A stretch of 64,000 nt of DNA from Telopea speciosissima (lineage: Eukaryota > Streptophyta > Magnoliopsida > Proteales > Proteaceae), in contig NC_057922.1 in the NCBI RefSeq assembly GCF_018873765.1, positions 9,933,563 to 9,997,562 of the forward strand, read 5' to 3'. The notes beneath the pieces were generated by a model. It was not told where the DNA came from. It saw only the letters and a program-made list of their open reading frames with translations, and searched no databases. The position numbers were made by a program, and so were the translations under genes. This document shows positions 35,214-48,700 of this stretch, one piece after another; position 1 is the stretch's first letter; each line of letters opens with the position of its first letter.

Positions 35214-36726
35214 CATTCTTCTTATTGAAAGGTCGAAATACTTTATTTTACTCTTCCTGTTCCGGAATTCCTTCTAAGTAAGGTTCCTAATCTTGATATC
35301 GATATTGGATCATTGGATCAGATCAAGATCGCAAAAACTCTGGCCAAATATGACACTTTTGCCCCTAATTTTTTGTAAACAAAATTCAATTCACCTTTTT
35401 ACCCTTGTCTGTACAGGTGGATCAGATCAGAGATTACGAACCTATCTTCCAAGCAACCGAACCAGGAGTAAGAGATTCTCTTTTCAATTGTGGGTGATAG
35501 AAAACTACTTCCAATCGATAAAGACAAACTAAGTTTAGAAGAGGGGTTAATATACTGACAACTGACAAGATTACCAAGGATGGAAACAGGATGGTTCAGG
35601 CCAGGCCCTGTTCTGTTCACCATTTTCACTCGAATGTCGTTCAGGTAGCCAACTGCAGTGGACCCATGTGTTTGGTGGTCCAGATTCTGTTTACCATGCA
35701 TTTTAGATGAAGCCAGGCTATGTTAATATTTATAACATAAGGGCAGGAATGTGTTTCGGACTTTTGACTGATCTAGTGATTAAGAGACTCAATAATGATG
35801 AAGATATTGAAACATCGATATCTCTCCCTGTCTCTCTCACATGCCATTCTTTCTGGCATGTACTGCATAGGGAGACATGATGAAATGGAACAAACAAGAG
35901 CCTGAATGTTAGGTTCTGAAATTAAGGACACTACCAAATAAACAAGTTTAGTTGGGAAGATGAGGGTCCACAAATTCTTTCTGAACATGTTTCGACCTCA
36001 AAAACCCATATGTGCCCTCTTTGTGGATGACAAGAAATCCAGAAATCTTATTGCTTTATAGGTTTGTGGATGTACTATATAATTAGAAAGGCCCTTAATT
36101 GAACTTAGTAATCCAAGAACTTTCTTAGAAGGCTTATTTGCAATATTTTTAAGAGCAATCATTTCCACAATTAATTCCAAACTTGAGAGAATTGTGCTCT
36201 TGATGATCCGAATTACCCATTGCTTCTTAGTACCACTCAGTATCTTCTAAAGATTAAGGTCCTTCAACCTTAGTCCACTACCCTTGGTGCTGAATCTAAT
36301 GATGTTCCCCATGACTGACCCATGACTGTCGATGAAATGCCAAATTGGCAACAGTGTTACTAGTAGCATAAGGAGTCATTGGTTAATCTTTGATCTGGCA
36401 AACAGGTTGAAACATTTCCTGTTTAGATTTCCAGGTCAAGCATCTAAATTCTTATTTTTCATGCTTCTATCTATCAAAAATCAAAATTCATATAATTACA
36501 ATGATGACAGAATTATGATTTGATTCGCGCATTTTCCCATCGTTGGGGAGATTATAGTGATGCATGCTTCTACAACATACAAACATGAAATAGGCTAACC
36601 GTACCTTTCTTTGGAAGCCTGTAAAGAGAACTATCATTCGCTTTTCACAACGTATGTATAAATTTTGTACAAACATTTACACTCGAGCTAAAATCAGCAT
36701 TTATCAAGTAATATATATTTCAAGCC
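35214..36726. other. intergenic DNA between ACO5 and NADK2 (convergent)
   Basis: No gene is supported. The part next to 36726 is the expected 3' UTR of NADK2. Confidence 0.45.
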
Positions 36727-39700
36727 TTACAGTGCCTTCTGGTCCAGCCTTTCATTCCAATTCAAGCAGCGTATCAAGCTGTGGAACCAGTCACCAGTTT
36801 GATCAGCTTTATTGACTGTTGGCAGAGGATGCTTGCTCATAGATATTCGAACAGAGTCTCCTCTTGAGAGTTGCTGCCTTCTCTTCCCATCAAAAGACAC
36901 CCATGCATTATTTCGCGTGTCCTCAGGGATCTGTAGAGTTCCACCGTATTATAAGGTCAAATAAGGCTAACACAACCATATCAAAAGGTCTCCAAGTATA
37001 TGTACAGAGGGCCTTGAAAGCATCACATTATCAATAGATTTAACAGGGTTCTCCATTGAGTTGTGAAAAATCAAATATAGAAGAAATGTACATGAAAGTC
37101 TACAGAACTTCACTTCCAATCTAATTCCAACTCCAAGATACATAAACCTTTTCAAAGACAGGTACCCTATCAATAATCTGATCCTCAATGTTTTTAAGAA
37201 CTGAAAAGATGCTGGACCATCGTAGTCTGATGGCCTGATGTTTGGCAATCTGTGAATCCTGTCCTATGGTCTAACTTTGACGAAATAACATGTACCCTAT
37301 ATTCATAAGACACAAGTGTGACATAAACGATAAACATAGCATGTTTGCTGCAATGGTTATGGCTCTTCTGCCCGTTTCCATTTCTTTGGGGTCAGTGATT
37401 GAATCTCGTACTTGCATGCATTAAGATTATTTTCAACGTAGCATAACCCCACACAAACCAACATCATCCGTTTCATATTTTATTTTATTTTTAACGGCAT
37501 TAGTTCGATAGAACAAAAAAGTTCACCTTTAATTCAAGACGTGCAGAATCTGGAAGTATAACAGGTCTAAATGAGAGAGAGTGCGGGCAGATTGGTGTAA
37601 ACAGCATGCAAGGAACATTTGGATGAACCTGCATTTCAGATAAATCCGGGTAAGCAATTTATGCATATTAGGAAAAGGAATGCAATTAGCTAAACAATTG
37701 AAACAAGAAAATAATCAGAAAAAAAAAAAAAAAAAACACTCAAAATTGAATGGCAGGAGGATTAACAATTTCTAACATGATATAAATGCACGAAACCAAG
37801 CACTTAGGGTGATAATTACCAAACAGAAATGCTATGTAAGAGACGGGTAGAAGAAATACATTTGATTTCGTTTCATGAAAAAACCTAATGCACGAATCTA
37901 AACCATATGCATCTACTGATTTAATCTTTTGTTTGTAAGATAACAAGATGAAATACGATAGGCACTTTGAAACAATTCTGTACATATATAATTATTATTC
38001 TTTCTTATAGCGAGTGAATACAGATCAATTACTGGTGTTGCTGAATTACATGCTTTTGCTAGCCACTTATTTTTCTAACATCAAAGTATAGTATCTATTT
38101 CATTCATTCATTAACAAATTACAATACTGGGTTATGACAAGGGGAAGCAAATAGGTATATCTGGAAAATAATCAAAAGCATTAAAATTCATCAATGTCAT
38201 ACCAATATATCTTGTAGAATCCACCACAAGGGTTTTCCTTCAGGTCCAAAGGAAGTTATAGCTGTCAGAAGCCCATGTTCATCCAAACTGATTAATAGGG
38301 CAGAACCAGGGTCAAGGAATCCATAAAATTACTTTAGTATAACGAACCTAAAACGTACCAGAACTAAATTTCAGTTTCAACAGAAGAGAACTAGGACTGT
38401 TGAATTAATTGAGAATTTGAGGTCAACTTTATTGCCCTTTCTATGGATAGTGAAGATGCGTAAACATATGAGTGAAAAAAGTAAATAAATAAATAAGATA
38501 CAAACAATCATCGAAGGAAAGGTTAGAAAGGGGTGGTCAAGAGCAAACAAGTCTAGGAACTAGGAAGGAATGCTTGACCCAACAATCAAAGAAGTCCTGA
38601 TCAAGCACGGCTTAGCTAACTCTTAGGAAACAACATGCACAGACCGTTTCTGCTCACCCAACTGAAGCAATCCCGGGGATCCAAAAAACCCGGTTCGGAT
38701 TGCTTATGGGCCCACCCAAACTAATATGAACTCGATTAAACAAGTCAGTAGCAAAACTGTAAATAAGATGAAGTTTTCAAAGAAGAGTGGCAATTTAGTA
38801 ATTAAACAGAATCTTTCAGGACAGCTTGGTGGTTAAATAGGGGAAGGGATGAGAAAGGAATTAGGATTAAAGACTGAAGGCAAACTTGGAAATAAGACAA
38901 TTAAAGGGTATGAGCTGAATTAGACATAAGAGGGAGGGGAAATAATAGAAAGAAAGAGATGAGGCCTTAAAGACAACGTAAACCTTCAACCAAGGCAACC
39001 AAACCAGCATGCATAACCAGCACTGATTTCACGTGAGAGAACTCTCTCCTACAAAACCTAATCAACCAGAAAATTTAGAAGAGTGATCCTAACCTACTGT
39101 ACCTTTGAATCGATGCAGAAAATAATTAAATATCAAGCTCAGAAATCAATAAGAAATTCCTGAAATCAGGTAGGGCAGAACTTGCAGGTCCAGCAGTGGG
39201 AAGTTAATTCTCCCAGTAAGGAAGGCTTCAGCTAATAGGGACCTAGGGTTGGGGAAGCCTAGGGTAGGGGATCTCACACTCAAGATATTAAGGAGAAAGA
39301 AGAAGGGATGATGGAGATCGATGATCAGTTATACAGATGATAGTTTCGCTGAAAACAAGGTATCAATAGCAAGAGGAAAAATAGCATGAAGAAACAAGAG
39401 AAGAATAAAGGGAAAAGAAGAGGAAAGAAGGAACAACGGTAGATACAGACAGGGGAAAGATAGAACCTGATAAGGAAGGAAAAGTGATGCAGTTGCATTA
39501 AACATTAAGCCTGTATGGAGGCCTAGGGATTAGAAGTGTTGGAGTTAGATTAGGATACTTAATAGTTAAATAGAGTTCCATTTTGAGTTTATTTACTTTA
39601 TTGAGTGTGAGTGGGATTTCTGGAAACAGCCTCTCTGCAAAGCACGGGTAAGGCTGCGTACATTATGACCCTCCCCAGACCCCACAGTGGTGGGAACCTC

Positions 39701-42700
39701 ATGCACTGGGTATGCCCTTTTTAGTGTGTGAGTGTGATTAAGAGTCTTTTTATGAGTCTATTTAGGAATTTTGAAAGGTCTTTATATATGCAATACACCC
39801 CATCAATTGGAGATGATTTAAATAAAGAGTTTGAATTTTTTTAAGAGTTTTGAAGCTATTGAGCAGTGCATACGGGATTGGTATCCCATACCCGATTTCT
39901 TCTCTTCTCTTTTGTTCTCTTCTTCTCTCTTCTTCTCTCTTCTTCCTCCCCAGCAGATCAATCTCATATCTTTTCCCTCCCCTTCCATCAATCTGATTTC
40001 TTCTCTTATCAATGCAGTTGCTTTCTTTATCTCAGATCTGATCATAGATTTGATCATTGGACCTGCTTGCGTCTGAGATCCATAATCTGGATTTTCAGAT
40101 TACATTACTTGGTATCAAAGCCGAACCTGGCCATGGATACCTACATCTTCAAGACCAGTGTTAGTTTGCCCAACGGAAAAACTGCTATTTTATGGCCAGA
40201 GTGACAATTCCATCACACGGTCGATGGTGGAGATGTTATCAAAGACCAATGAAATCATCATTAGATCTGAAGATGATGTCTTCGTCGAGTTATCGATTTC
40301 CCAATGTTGTGATGGCATTTATTATCGGACATTTGAATCTTTTGAACGCATCATTAAATTCGGTTAGCAATGGTTTGAAGAGAAAAAAAGGTATAGTTGA
40401 TCGTGATAGCAATTTATGCATCCTAAAGCCTTCTCATCTACAACAAACATTTATTTTGATAGTATTGGTTCACGAAGTATGCTCAGAGTCAAAGGAGACG
40501 ACACCAACAATGCAGCCACGGGAAGAGCCGAAAGGGTCAACACAAGAGGAAGACCGCTCTGAAATGGGACAACAAGTAATGGTAAAAGGAGACAAGATGA
40601 TCAATATGGGTGAAGCAGTATTGCAGTAATAGACTACTGCAGTAAATGGATGTTCTATATATTGAGTTTTTTATTCCCTATATATTTCAAGATGAGGATA
40701 TGCCATCAACATTTCATCTTCCAAGCTTGATTCATGATACTGGTACGGGAAATGAAACATTCTCCCAAGTTCTTTTATTTCTGCCCTTATACAATAGTCG
40801 AGGACAAGTTTTTTTCAACATCGGGAATTGATGCAGTTGCATTAAACATTAATCCCATAAGGTCATGGATTGAAATTGACGTTTGGGTAGTCGAAGACAA
40901 GTCTATGTGTAAGCTTGGGAGGCTCATAAGGTGTTGATGGCAGTCCAATGGATTGAAATTGACGTTTGGGTAGTTATATTATAGGTTGGGCCTTTATTTT
41001 CTTGGGTTTCATTGTAATGGGCCTAATTTATAAACCCATAAAGTAAGGACAAAGTTAGTACACGGGATTAGTAATTAAGTGTTCGAATTAGATTAGGATA
41101 GTTAATAGTTAAATAGAGTTATGTTTTGAATTTACTTACTTTATTGAGTGTGTGCGAGTGTGATTAGGGGTCCTTTTATTAATCAATTTATGAATTTTAG
41201 GTCTTATACATGCAATAACCTCCACCAATTGGAGGGGATTAAAATAAAGAAAGTATTGGTGCTATTGAGCAGTGCATACGGGATTAGTATCCCATACTCG
41301 ATTTCTTCTCTTCTTCCTCCCTATCAGATCGATGTCATCTCTTTTCCCTCCCATTCCATCGATCGGATTTCTTCACTTATCAACGTAGTTGCTTCCTTAA
41401 TCTCAGATCTGATCACAGATTTTATCATTGGGCCTGCTTGCATCCGAGATCCATAATCTGGATTTTCAGATTGCATTAAAAAAAGAGGAGAACAGAGAAG
41501 AATCATAGTTGCACCACGCTTCAACCAGTGAAGGTATGCTAAACCCAAAACTCATTCAATATTCCATCCCACCAAATCGTTGGGATACATATTATATTTA
41601 AAATAGGAAATCCAACTGAAAACAAAAGCCTACTCAACTAAAAATTGAAAACAAAATAGGAAACTTGAAACGACTCCTACCAAAAGAGATGCAATTAAAG
41701 AGATATCCCTAAGTACTTAACCCCACCAAAACTTGTTGGTTCAAAAACTCAGGTTGGGCCAGTCCCATTTGGGCTTGGGTTTCCAAATCCTGTCATGTTG
41801 GTCCAACCATGCTTCCTCTACTGCATCACCAACTCTTTGGAAGCAACATTTGCAGACTTTGCCTCAATTGGAATAAGATGTTTGACAAGAATCAAGGACA
41901 CAAATAATTCTAAGAAAATGAGCTAGGCTCCAAGGACTCGAACTGCCTTGACAAACAACTAATGATGATGCAACAATCAACACTGATCCACCAAATACTA
42001 TAACCCAATTTTCACATCAAGAGAGAGAGAGAGAGAATGCACTAACAAAAAGCTTGTTCTCTAAATTAGATTTCCATCTCTTGTAACTCAGCCATATATA
42101 TATATATATATTGTTGAGATGTGTTACCTGATATTATAGGGGTATTTTTGGTTTTTTATTTATGCTTTATTTATGTAATTTTGAACAAGGGTAGGATTGT
42201 AATTTGGGCTGTGACACTGTTCACGTGAACAGTATCGTGAACAGTGTTGCCCTTTGTAATCTCTTTTATTATTATTATTATAAATAGAGAGCTTGACTGA
42301 TCTCATTGATCATTCAAGCCATTCACGAAATTCCTGTTTTGTTAACATGGCATCAGAGCCAAATACACTCTGATCTAGGTTTTCAAAACCCACCTCCCTC
42401 CCTTCGATTTTTTTCTCCTTCCCTCCATCGAGCTTCTTCCCTTCTTCTTTCTTCCTTTCTTTTGGTTCTTCTTCTCCCATTAGGGCAGCACTATTGAGGT
42501 GATTGTAATGATCTAGCTGCTGCCCCAATATACCTCCTTTTTTATGCCTCTTTTTTGGATTGAGTGGAGCTGAAGCACTGTCTGCGATTTGAAGATTCCT
42601 ATCTTTTTGGGAGATCAGGCCTCTACATCTGTTTCGGCTGCATCTTCTGTTGTGGGATCTTTATTTGATATTGTTCTCAGCCCCTATTCACTTCATCAGA

Positions 42701-45700
42701 TTGGTTGAAGACCCCAGCCCCTTATCGATCTCTCTTCTCAGGGTTTTTTTCAAAACCCTGACATTAATCGATCTTGGGGTTGGGCTGTTGGTTCCTGCTG
42801 CATCTGATTGGCACCCTTGCTGCCTTCATTCGACATCATTCCCAGCCTACATATCTGAGATTTTTTGCTCCAATACAGCCCTTTTTTATTGGGGGTCGAT
42901 TCCAGAATTTTTTTTTGGATATTTTTTCGTTGTTTGCTGCTTCATTGAAGATTGGTTACCTGCTGCAATGACTGGTTCAGATTCTTCTTCAGCCTCTTCT
43001 GGCATTGATGGCCAGCCCCGGACTGATTTTCTTCCCCTTGCTGCCCCAATCAAACTTTGATGGCTCTAACTACCTGAAGTGGTCTCAGTCTACCTATTTG
43101 ACAGTAGCTGGCCATGGCCTCATTGGCCATCTTCTTAGGACAACAACTAAACCAGTGGAAGAGGGTTCTCAGCTCAACAAGTGGTTATCGAATGATGCGA
43201 TGGTGATGTCCTACTTGATCCATTCTATGCAAGGGGATATCTCAGACAATTTTCTTCTACTGGACACTGCCCATACTATCTGGAATGGTGCCAAAGAAAC
43301 TTATGGTCGCACGGGGAATGATGCACAGGTCTATGAGATTAGAAAGAAGGCTAATGCCACTACCCAACAGGAGCTCTCTGTCTCCAAATACTATGCTGCC
43401 CTCAAGAACATGTGGCAGAAATTGGATCATTACTCCGACTATCAGCCTCTCTCTGCATCGATCGGCTACCTATCGCAAACACGTTGACAAAATACGTGTC
43501 TATGATTTTTTGGCTGGACTAAATATGGAGTTTGATCCTATTCGGGTGCAAGTACTTGGACAGTCCCCTTTTCCATCCCTAGAGCAGGCCTTTGCCTTAG
43601 TTCATAATGAGGAATCTCGCCGGGCTGCTATGCTGCATTCCTCTACTGTTGATTGCTCCGCCTTGCAAGTTGCTTCTAGTACTCCTTTTCTTACCACTAC
43701 TGATGGTGGTACTGCTGTCCCTAAAGGTCCTGTCAAGTGTGAACACTGCAACAGGCTCTATCATACTAAGGCTCAATGCTGGAAGCTTCATGGGAAGCCT
43801 GCTGATTTTGGAAAGCCCGTGGGAAGTTTAAGCCCAAGGCTCATATGGCTGATTCTCCTACTACTGCTGCTGCTGCCCCTTCATCTGACATTGGGCTTAC
43901 TCGGGATGAGCTCCTAGCTTTCCGTCGCATGCTACAGGCCTCTTCCGCTGCCTCCACTACGGCATCTACACCTGCTGCCCCTCCTGGTTCTAATTTTGCC
44001 TCAGGTACTCCAGTCGGTAGTCTGTGTGCATCGGCTATATCCAGTCCTTGGATTATAGATTCCGGTGCCACTGACCACATGACTGGCTCCTCCCATGTAT
44101 TTCATCTTTATTCTCCATCTTCTGGCAAAGACAGTGTTCGAGTAGCTAATGGTTCCCTTTCTCCTATTAATGGGAAGGGTTCCATACGCTGCTCCCCTAC
44201 CCTTTCATTAAAATCTGTTTTGCATGTTCCGTCCTTTTCTACCAACCTTCTCTCTATTAGTAGTCTAACTAGAGATCTGAACTGCAAACTGACTTTTTTC
44301 CCTTCTCATTGTGTCATACAGGATCTGGAGACGGGGCGCACGATTGGGGGTGGTAAGATGCAGGGTGACCTCTACTTACTTGACCCGGGTCAGCCTTCTA
44401 CTTTGCATTCGGCTTCCTCTACAGCTCATCATTTACAGTCCACCTCGTCCCCTAACCTGCATCTCTGGCACTGCCGACTTGGTCATCCATCCCTTAGTAC
44501 TTTGTCTCTTTTGTTTCCGAGCTTGATTAAGCATTGTAATAGGAATGAGTTTTTATGTGAGGCTTGTGTTTTGGCCAAACAGACTCGTTCCAGTTATTCT
44601 TCATTAAATAAAAGAAGTGAGTTTCCTTTTGCTCTGGGTCATTCTGATGTGTGGGGCCCTGCCCGTTGTACTTCCCTTTCTGGTCATCGATGGTTTGTCT
44701 CGTTTATTGATTGTTATACTCGTGCCACTTGGGTGTACACGATGAGCCATAAAAGTGAGGTATTCCTCTGTTTTCAGTTATTTCATCGTATGGTTCAGAC
44801 CCAATTCAATGCCACCTTGCACATTTTACGCAGTGATAATGGTAAAGAGTACATGGAGGGTCAGTTCCAACTTTATTTGGCTGGACATGGTATTGTCCAT
44901 CAGACCAGCTGTGTTGATACACCAGCCCAGAATGGGGTTGCTGAAAGGAAAAATAGACATCTCCTTGGGGTAGCCCGGGCCATTATGTTTGCACGGCAGG
45001 TTCCTTCTCACTACTGGGGTGATGCCATTCTTACCGCTGCTTATCTCATCAACCGTGTGCCTACCCGTGTCCTTGATGTTCATTCCCCTCCAGGGTTCCT
45101 CCTCCTTTGTGGTTCCCCCCAAAGTTTTTGGTTGTGTTTACTATGTCCGCATTCATCATCCTCATGGGAAATTTGATCCACGGAGCATTTGGTGTATTTC
45201 TCTAGGCTATTCTGCGACCCAGAAAGGATACAAGTGTTACCATCCACCTTCTCGTCGTACTTTTGTCTCCATGGATATTGTCTTCCATGAGTCCTTGTCA
45301 TATTATTCCCAAACACCTCTTCAGGGGGAGCAGGATCAGGGTTTTGAAGATGTGTCTGCTATTCTTCCGGCTTCTATTCAGGGGGAGCCCTCTGTAACTT
45401 CAGCTCCTTTAGTGGCTCCTATTCAGGGGGAGCGTAGACCAGTCAGTTAAATCCCTGTTGATAAGGTATATACCCGGGAGCGCACAGACAAGTTGAGACT
45501 ACCACCACCACCATACCACCTCCACAATCGCCCGCACTTGATCCGCATCCGCACCTACTACATCATCTGGTAAGGATCCTTCCCTTGACTTACCTATCGC
45601 TGTTCGTAAAGGCGTTAGGTCATGCACCCAACACCCCATCTCCAATGTTGTTTCCTATGATGCTTTATCTCCTTCCTATCATGCATTTGTTTCTTCTCTT

Positions 45701-48700
45701 TCCTCTGTTTCTATTCCTCAGAAATGGCAGGAGGCGATTGCAGATCCAAAGTGGAAAGCAGCCATGATGGAAGAAATGACGGCCTTACTTAAAAATGAGA
45801 CATAGGAGCTAGTTGTTCTTCCTTCGGGTAAGAAACCAATCGGGTGCAAATGGGTATTTGTTGTCAAGCAGAAGCCAGATGGAACAGTGGATAGATATAA
45901 AGCCAGGCTTGTGGCCAGAGGCTTCACTCAGACTTATGGGATCGACTACCAGGAGACATTTGCCCTTGTTGCGAAGTTGAACACCGTCCGGGTCTTCTTG
46001 TCTTGTCTTTGTCAACTTTGGGCCGGGACCTACGACATTGGATGTAAAAATGCATTTCTTCATGGGGAGTTGGAAGAGGAGGTCTATATGGATGTTCCTC
46101 CGGGTTTTTCCTCTGACAAGACCCATGGGAAAGTTTGTAGGCTCAAAAGGGCACTCTATGGGTTGAAGCAATCTCCACGGGCATGGTTTGGTAGGTTTCA
46201 TAAAGCCATGGTCTCCTGTGGATACAAACAGAGTCATGCTGATCACACTCTGTTCATCAAGCAAAAGGGAGAAAAGGTCACTCTTCTCATAGTTTATGTT
46301 GATGACATAGTTGTGACTGGTAATGATACAGATCAAGTTTCTCACGTGAAGGCTTTCTTGGGACGGGAATTTGACATAAAAGATCTAGGACAACTAAGAT
46401 ATTTTCTTGGGATTGAAGTTGCCCATTCTCCAAAAGGCATCTTTCTCTCCCAGAGAAAGTATGTTCTAGATTTACTATCGAGACCGGTTTGCTTGGTTGT
46501 CATCTTGTGACACTCCTTGGAAGCTACTACCCATCTGCAAGAGAAGGATGGTGGACCCGTTGATAAGGGCAGATATCAACGATTGTGGGCAAGCGATTTA
46601 TCTCTCCCACACCGCACGAGATATTGCCATTTCTTTGTTAGTCTTGTGAACCAGTTCATGCATGATCCTTATTCCACTCACATGGCTGTTGTTCTGCGTA
46701 TTCTCCATTACTTGAAGTTAGCTCCAGGAAAGGGGATCCTTTTGTCTCCTCATGACCATCTTCGCATTGAGGCGTACACAGATGCTGACTGGGGTGGTAA
46801 CCTTGACAGGAAATCTACATTCGGCTATTGTACTTTTGTTGGAGGAAATCTAGTCACATGGCGGAGTAAAAAGCAAAATGTTGTGGCAAGATCTAGCGCA
46901 AGCTGAATTCCGTGCTATGGCTCGGGCATATGTGAGTTCTCGTGGCTTCGAGTTTACTCCTTGATATTCGTGGTTCTGTTCATCTTCCAATGATGTTGTC
47001 TTGTGACAACAAAGCAAAGAATTAGCATTGCCCACAATCCAGTGCAGCATGACCGTACCAAACATGTGGAGATTTACAGACACTTCATCAAGGAGAAGTT
47101 AGAGAGTGGGGAGATTTGTATTCCTTTTGTGAAGTCTGGAGATCAACTGGCTGATGTCTTCACCAAAGGGTTGAGTGGGAAGTTGTTTTACCCTAGTCTA
47201 GTCAAGTTGGGCATGTGTGATATCTATGCCCCAACTTGAGGGGGAGTGTTGAGATGTGTTACCCGATATTATAAGGGTATTTTTGGTTTTTTTATTTATG
47301 CTTTATTTATGTACTTTTGAACAAGGGTAAGATTGTAATTTGGGATGTGACACTGTTCACGTGAACAGTGTCGTGAACAGTGTTTCCCTTTGTAATCTCT
47401 TCTATTATTATTATTATAAATAGAGAGCTTGACTGATCTCATTGATCATTCAAGCCATTCACGAAATTCCTGTTTTGTTAACATATATATATATATAAAT
47501 GTGTATAAAGAAAGAAGAAAGGAAAAGTATAGACAAGGATGGGAGTGTTTAATGCAGGCCCGGTTTGAATTTGGGCCAGAATTTAAAATGGGTTTGGGTT
47601 TTGGTTGGGTCTTAATTTTTGGGTTTTATTAATGTAATGGATCTCTTTCATAACATATTTAGGAATTTAATTATGAATACGAAATTAGTATTTTATTTCC
47701 TAGTTGGTATAAGTAGTAGGGGCTGTAGGGCCCATCAGCTATTAGTTAAGAAGTTATTTGTTTTACAATCATATTAGATAAAGTTTTATCCAGTTAGTGG
47801 GGCCCAGTTGGAAGTTTCAACATACTGTGCGGTTTTAAGGATTCCAGATTTCCTAGAATCTTATCTTCCCCAAACCGTGGGGCTTAGTTGGAGTCTTATC
47901 TTATTCTTATTTTTCTCATTAAAGTCATAGTAATTGGCTGAATTAGGGATTTTATAAGTCCAACCATGATTTAAGTAGTTTTCTTTTATTTCATTTAATT
48001 TTATGGGCTGTTTAGGACACCTATTCTTAGCCTGTGCTGGAAGGTTTCCTTTTTCTGTTAGGTTGTTTTATTATTATTATTATTATTTTAATCAGTCTAC
48101 GACTGTCCAACTCAGCTCCATCAATTGACAGTTTTAGAAGTTTTATTTTGAGTATGTTTCTTTCTATTATCACTTATAAAAGCAATGTAAAAGCCTAACA
48201 GCCAGTTAACAATTTGATTAATGGAATTAAAGGATTAACTAGTTCGAAAGGAGAGATTGTTGTCTCACTTCTCTCCCTCCCTCCTCCCCCACCCCGATCT
48301 TCTCTCTTCCCCCATGGTTCTGATGTTTCTGATTCTTCTTCTTCCCTGCGACTTCTACCAGATCTGAAACTATTCTATCAGATCTTGCCCATATCAACCA
48401 TCAGGTCAGAATCTCTAAGCCCACAACCAGCAGATCCATCTATTCAATCGGCATAATTGATCTCCTCAGGTGGGGTCTGTTGGTACATGTGAGAAAAATG
48501 ATTCCATTATAGGTTGAGTTAGAAGTTATGTACAGTCAAGAGGGGCAGTATCCTAAATAATTAAAATTTAGTTTATGGGCCTTTACTGGGCCATGATAGA
48601 GTTATGTTGCAGTTTCTAAAACTTTAAAAGTGTCATCAACTTTAAGTGTTAGCTTAAAGCTTTTAATAAGTACTTTAAATTTTATTATTGCAGCATGCTA

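Larger units (their letters stand above)
42112..47483 (+). mobile_element. Full-length Ty1/copia retrotransposon, recently inserted but defective
   Basis: Two LTRs of 236-237 bp bound a 5372-bp element. The 5-bp word TATAT flanks both sides (42107-42111 and 47484-47488), within an AT microsatellite. Order on the plus strand is LTR, primer site, gag, protease, integrase, reverse transcriptase, RNase H, polypurine tract, LTR: the copia order, on the strand opposite to the host gene NADK2. I count about 8 substitutions and 1 indel between the LTRs, roughly 3-4 percent, which suggests insertion on a scale of about one to a few million years. Several frameshifts and a stop make it non-autonomous. 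Confidence 0.93.
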
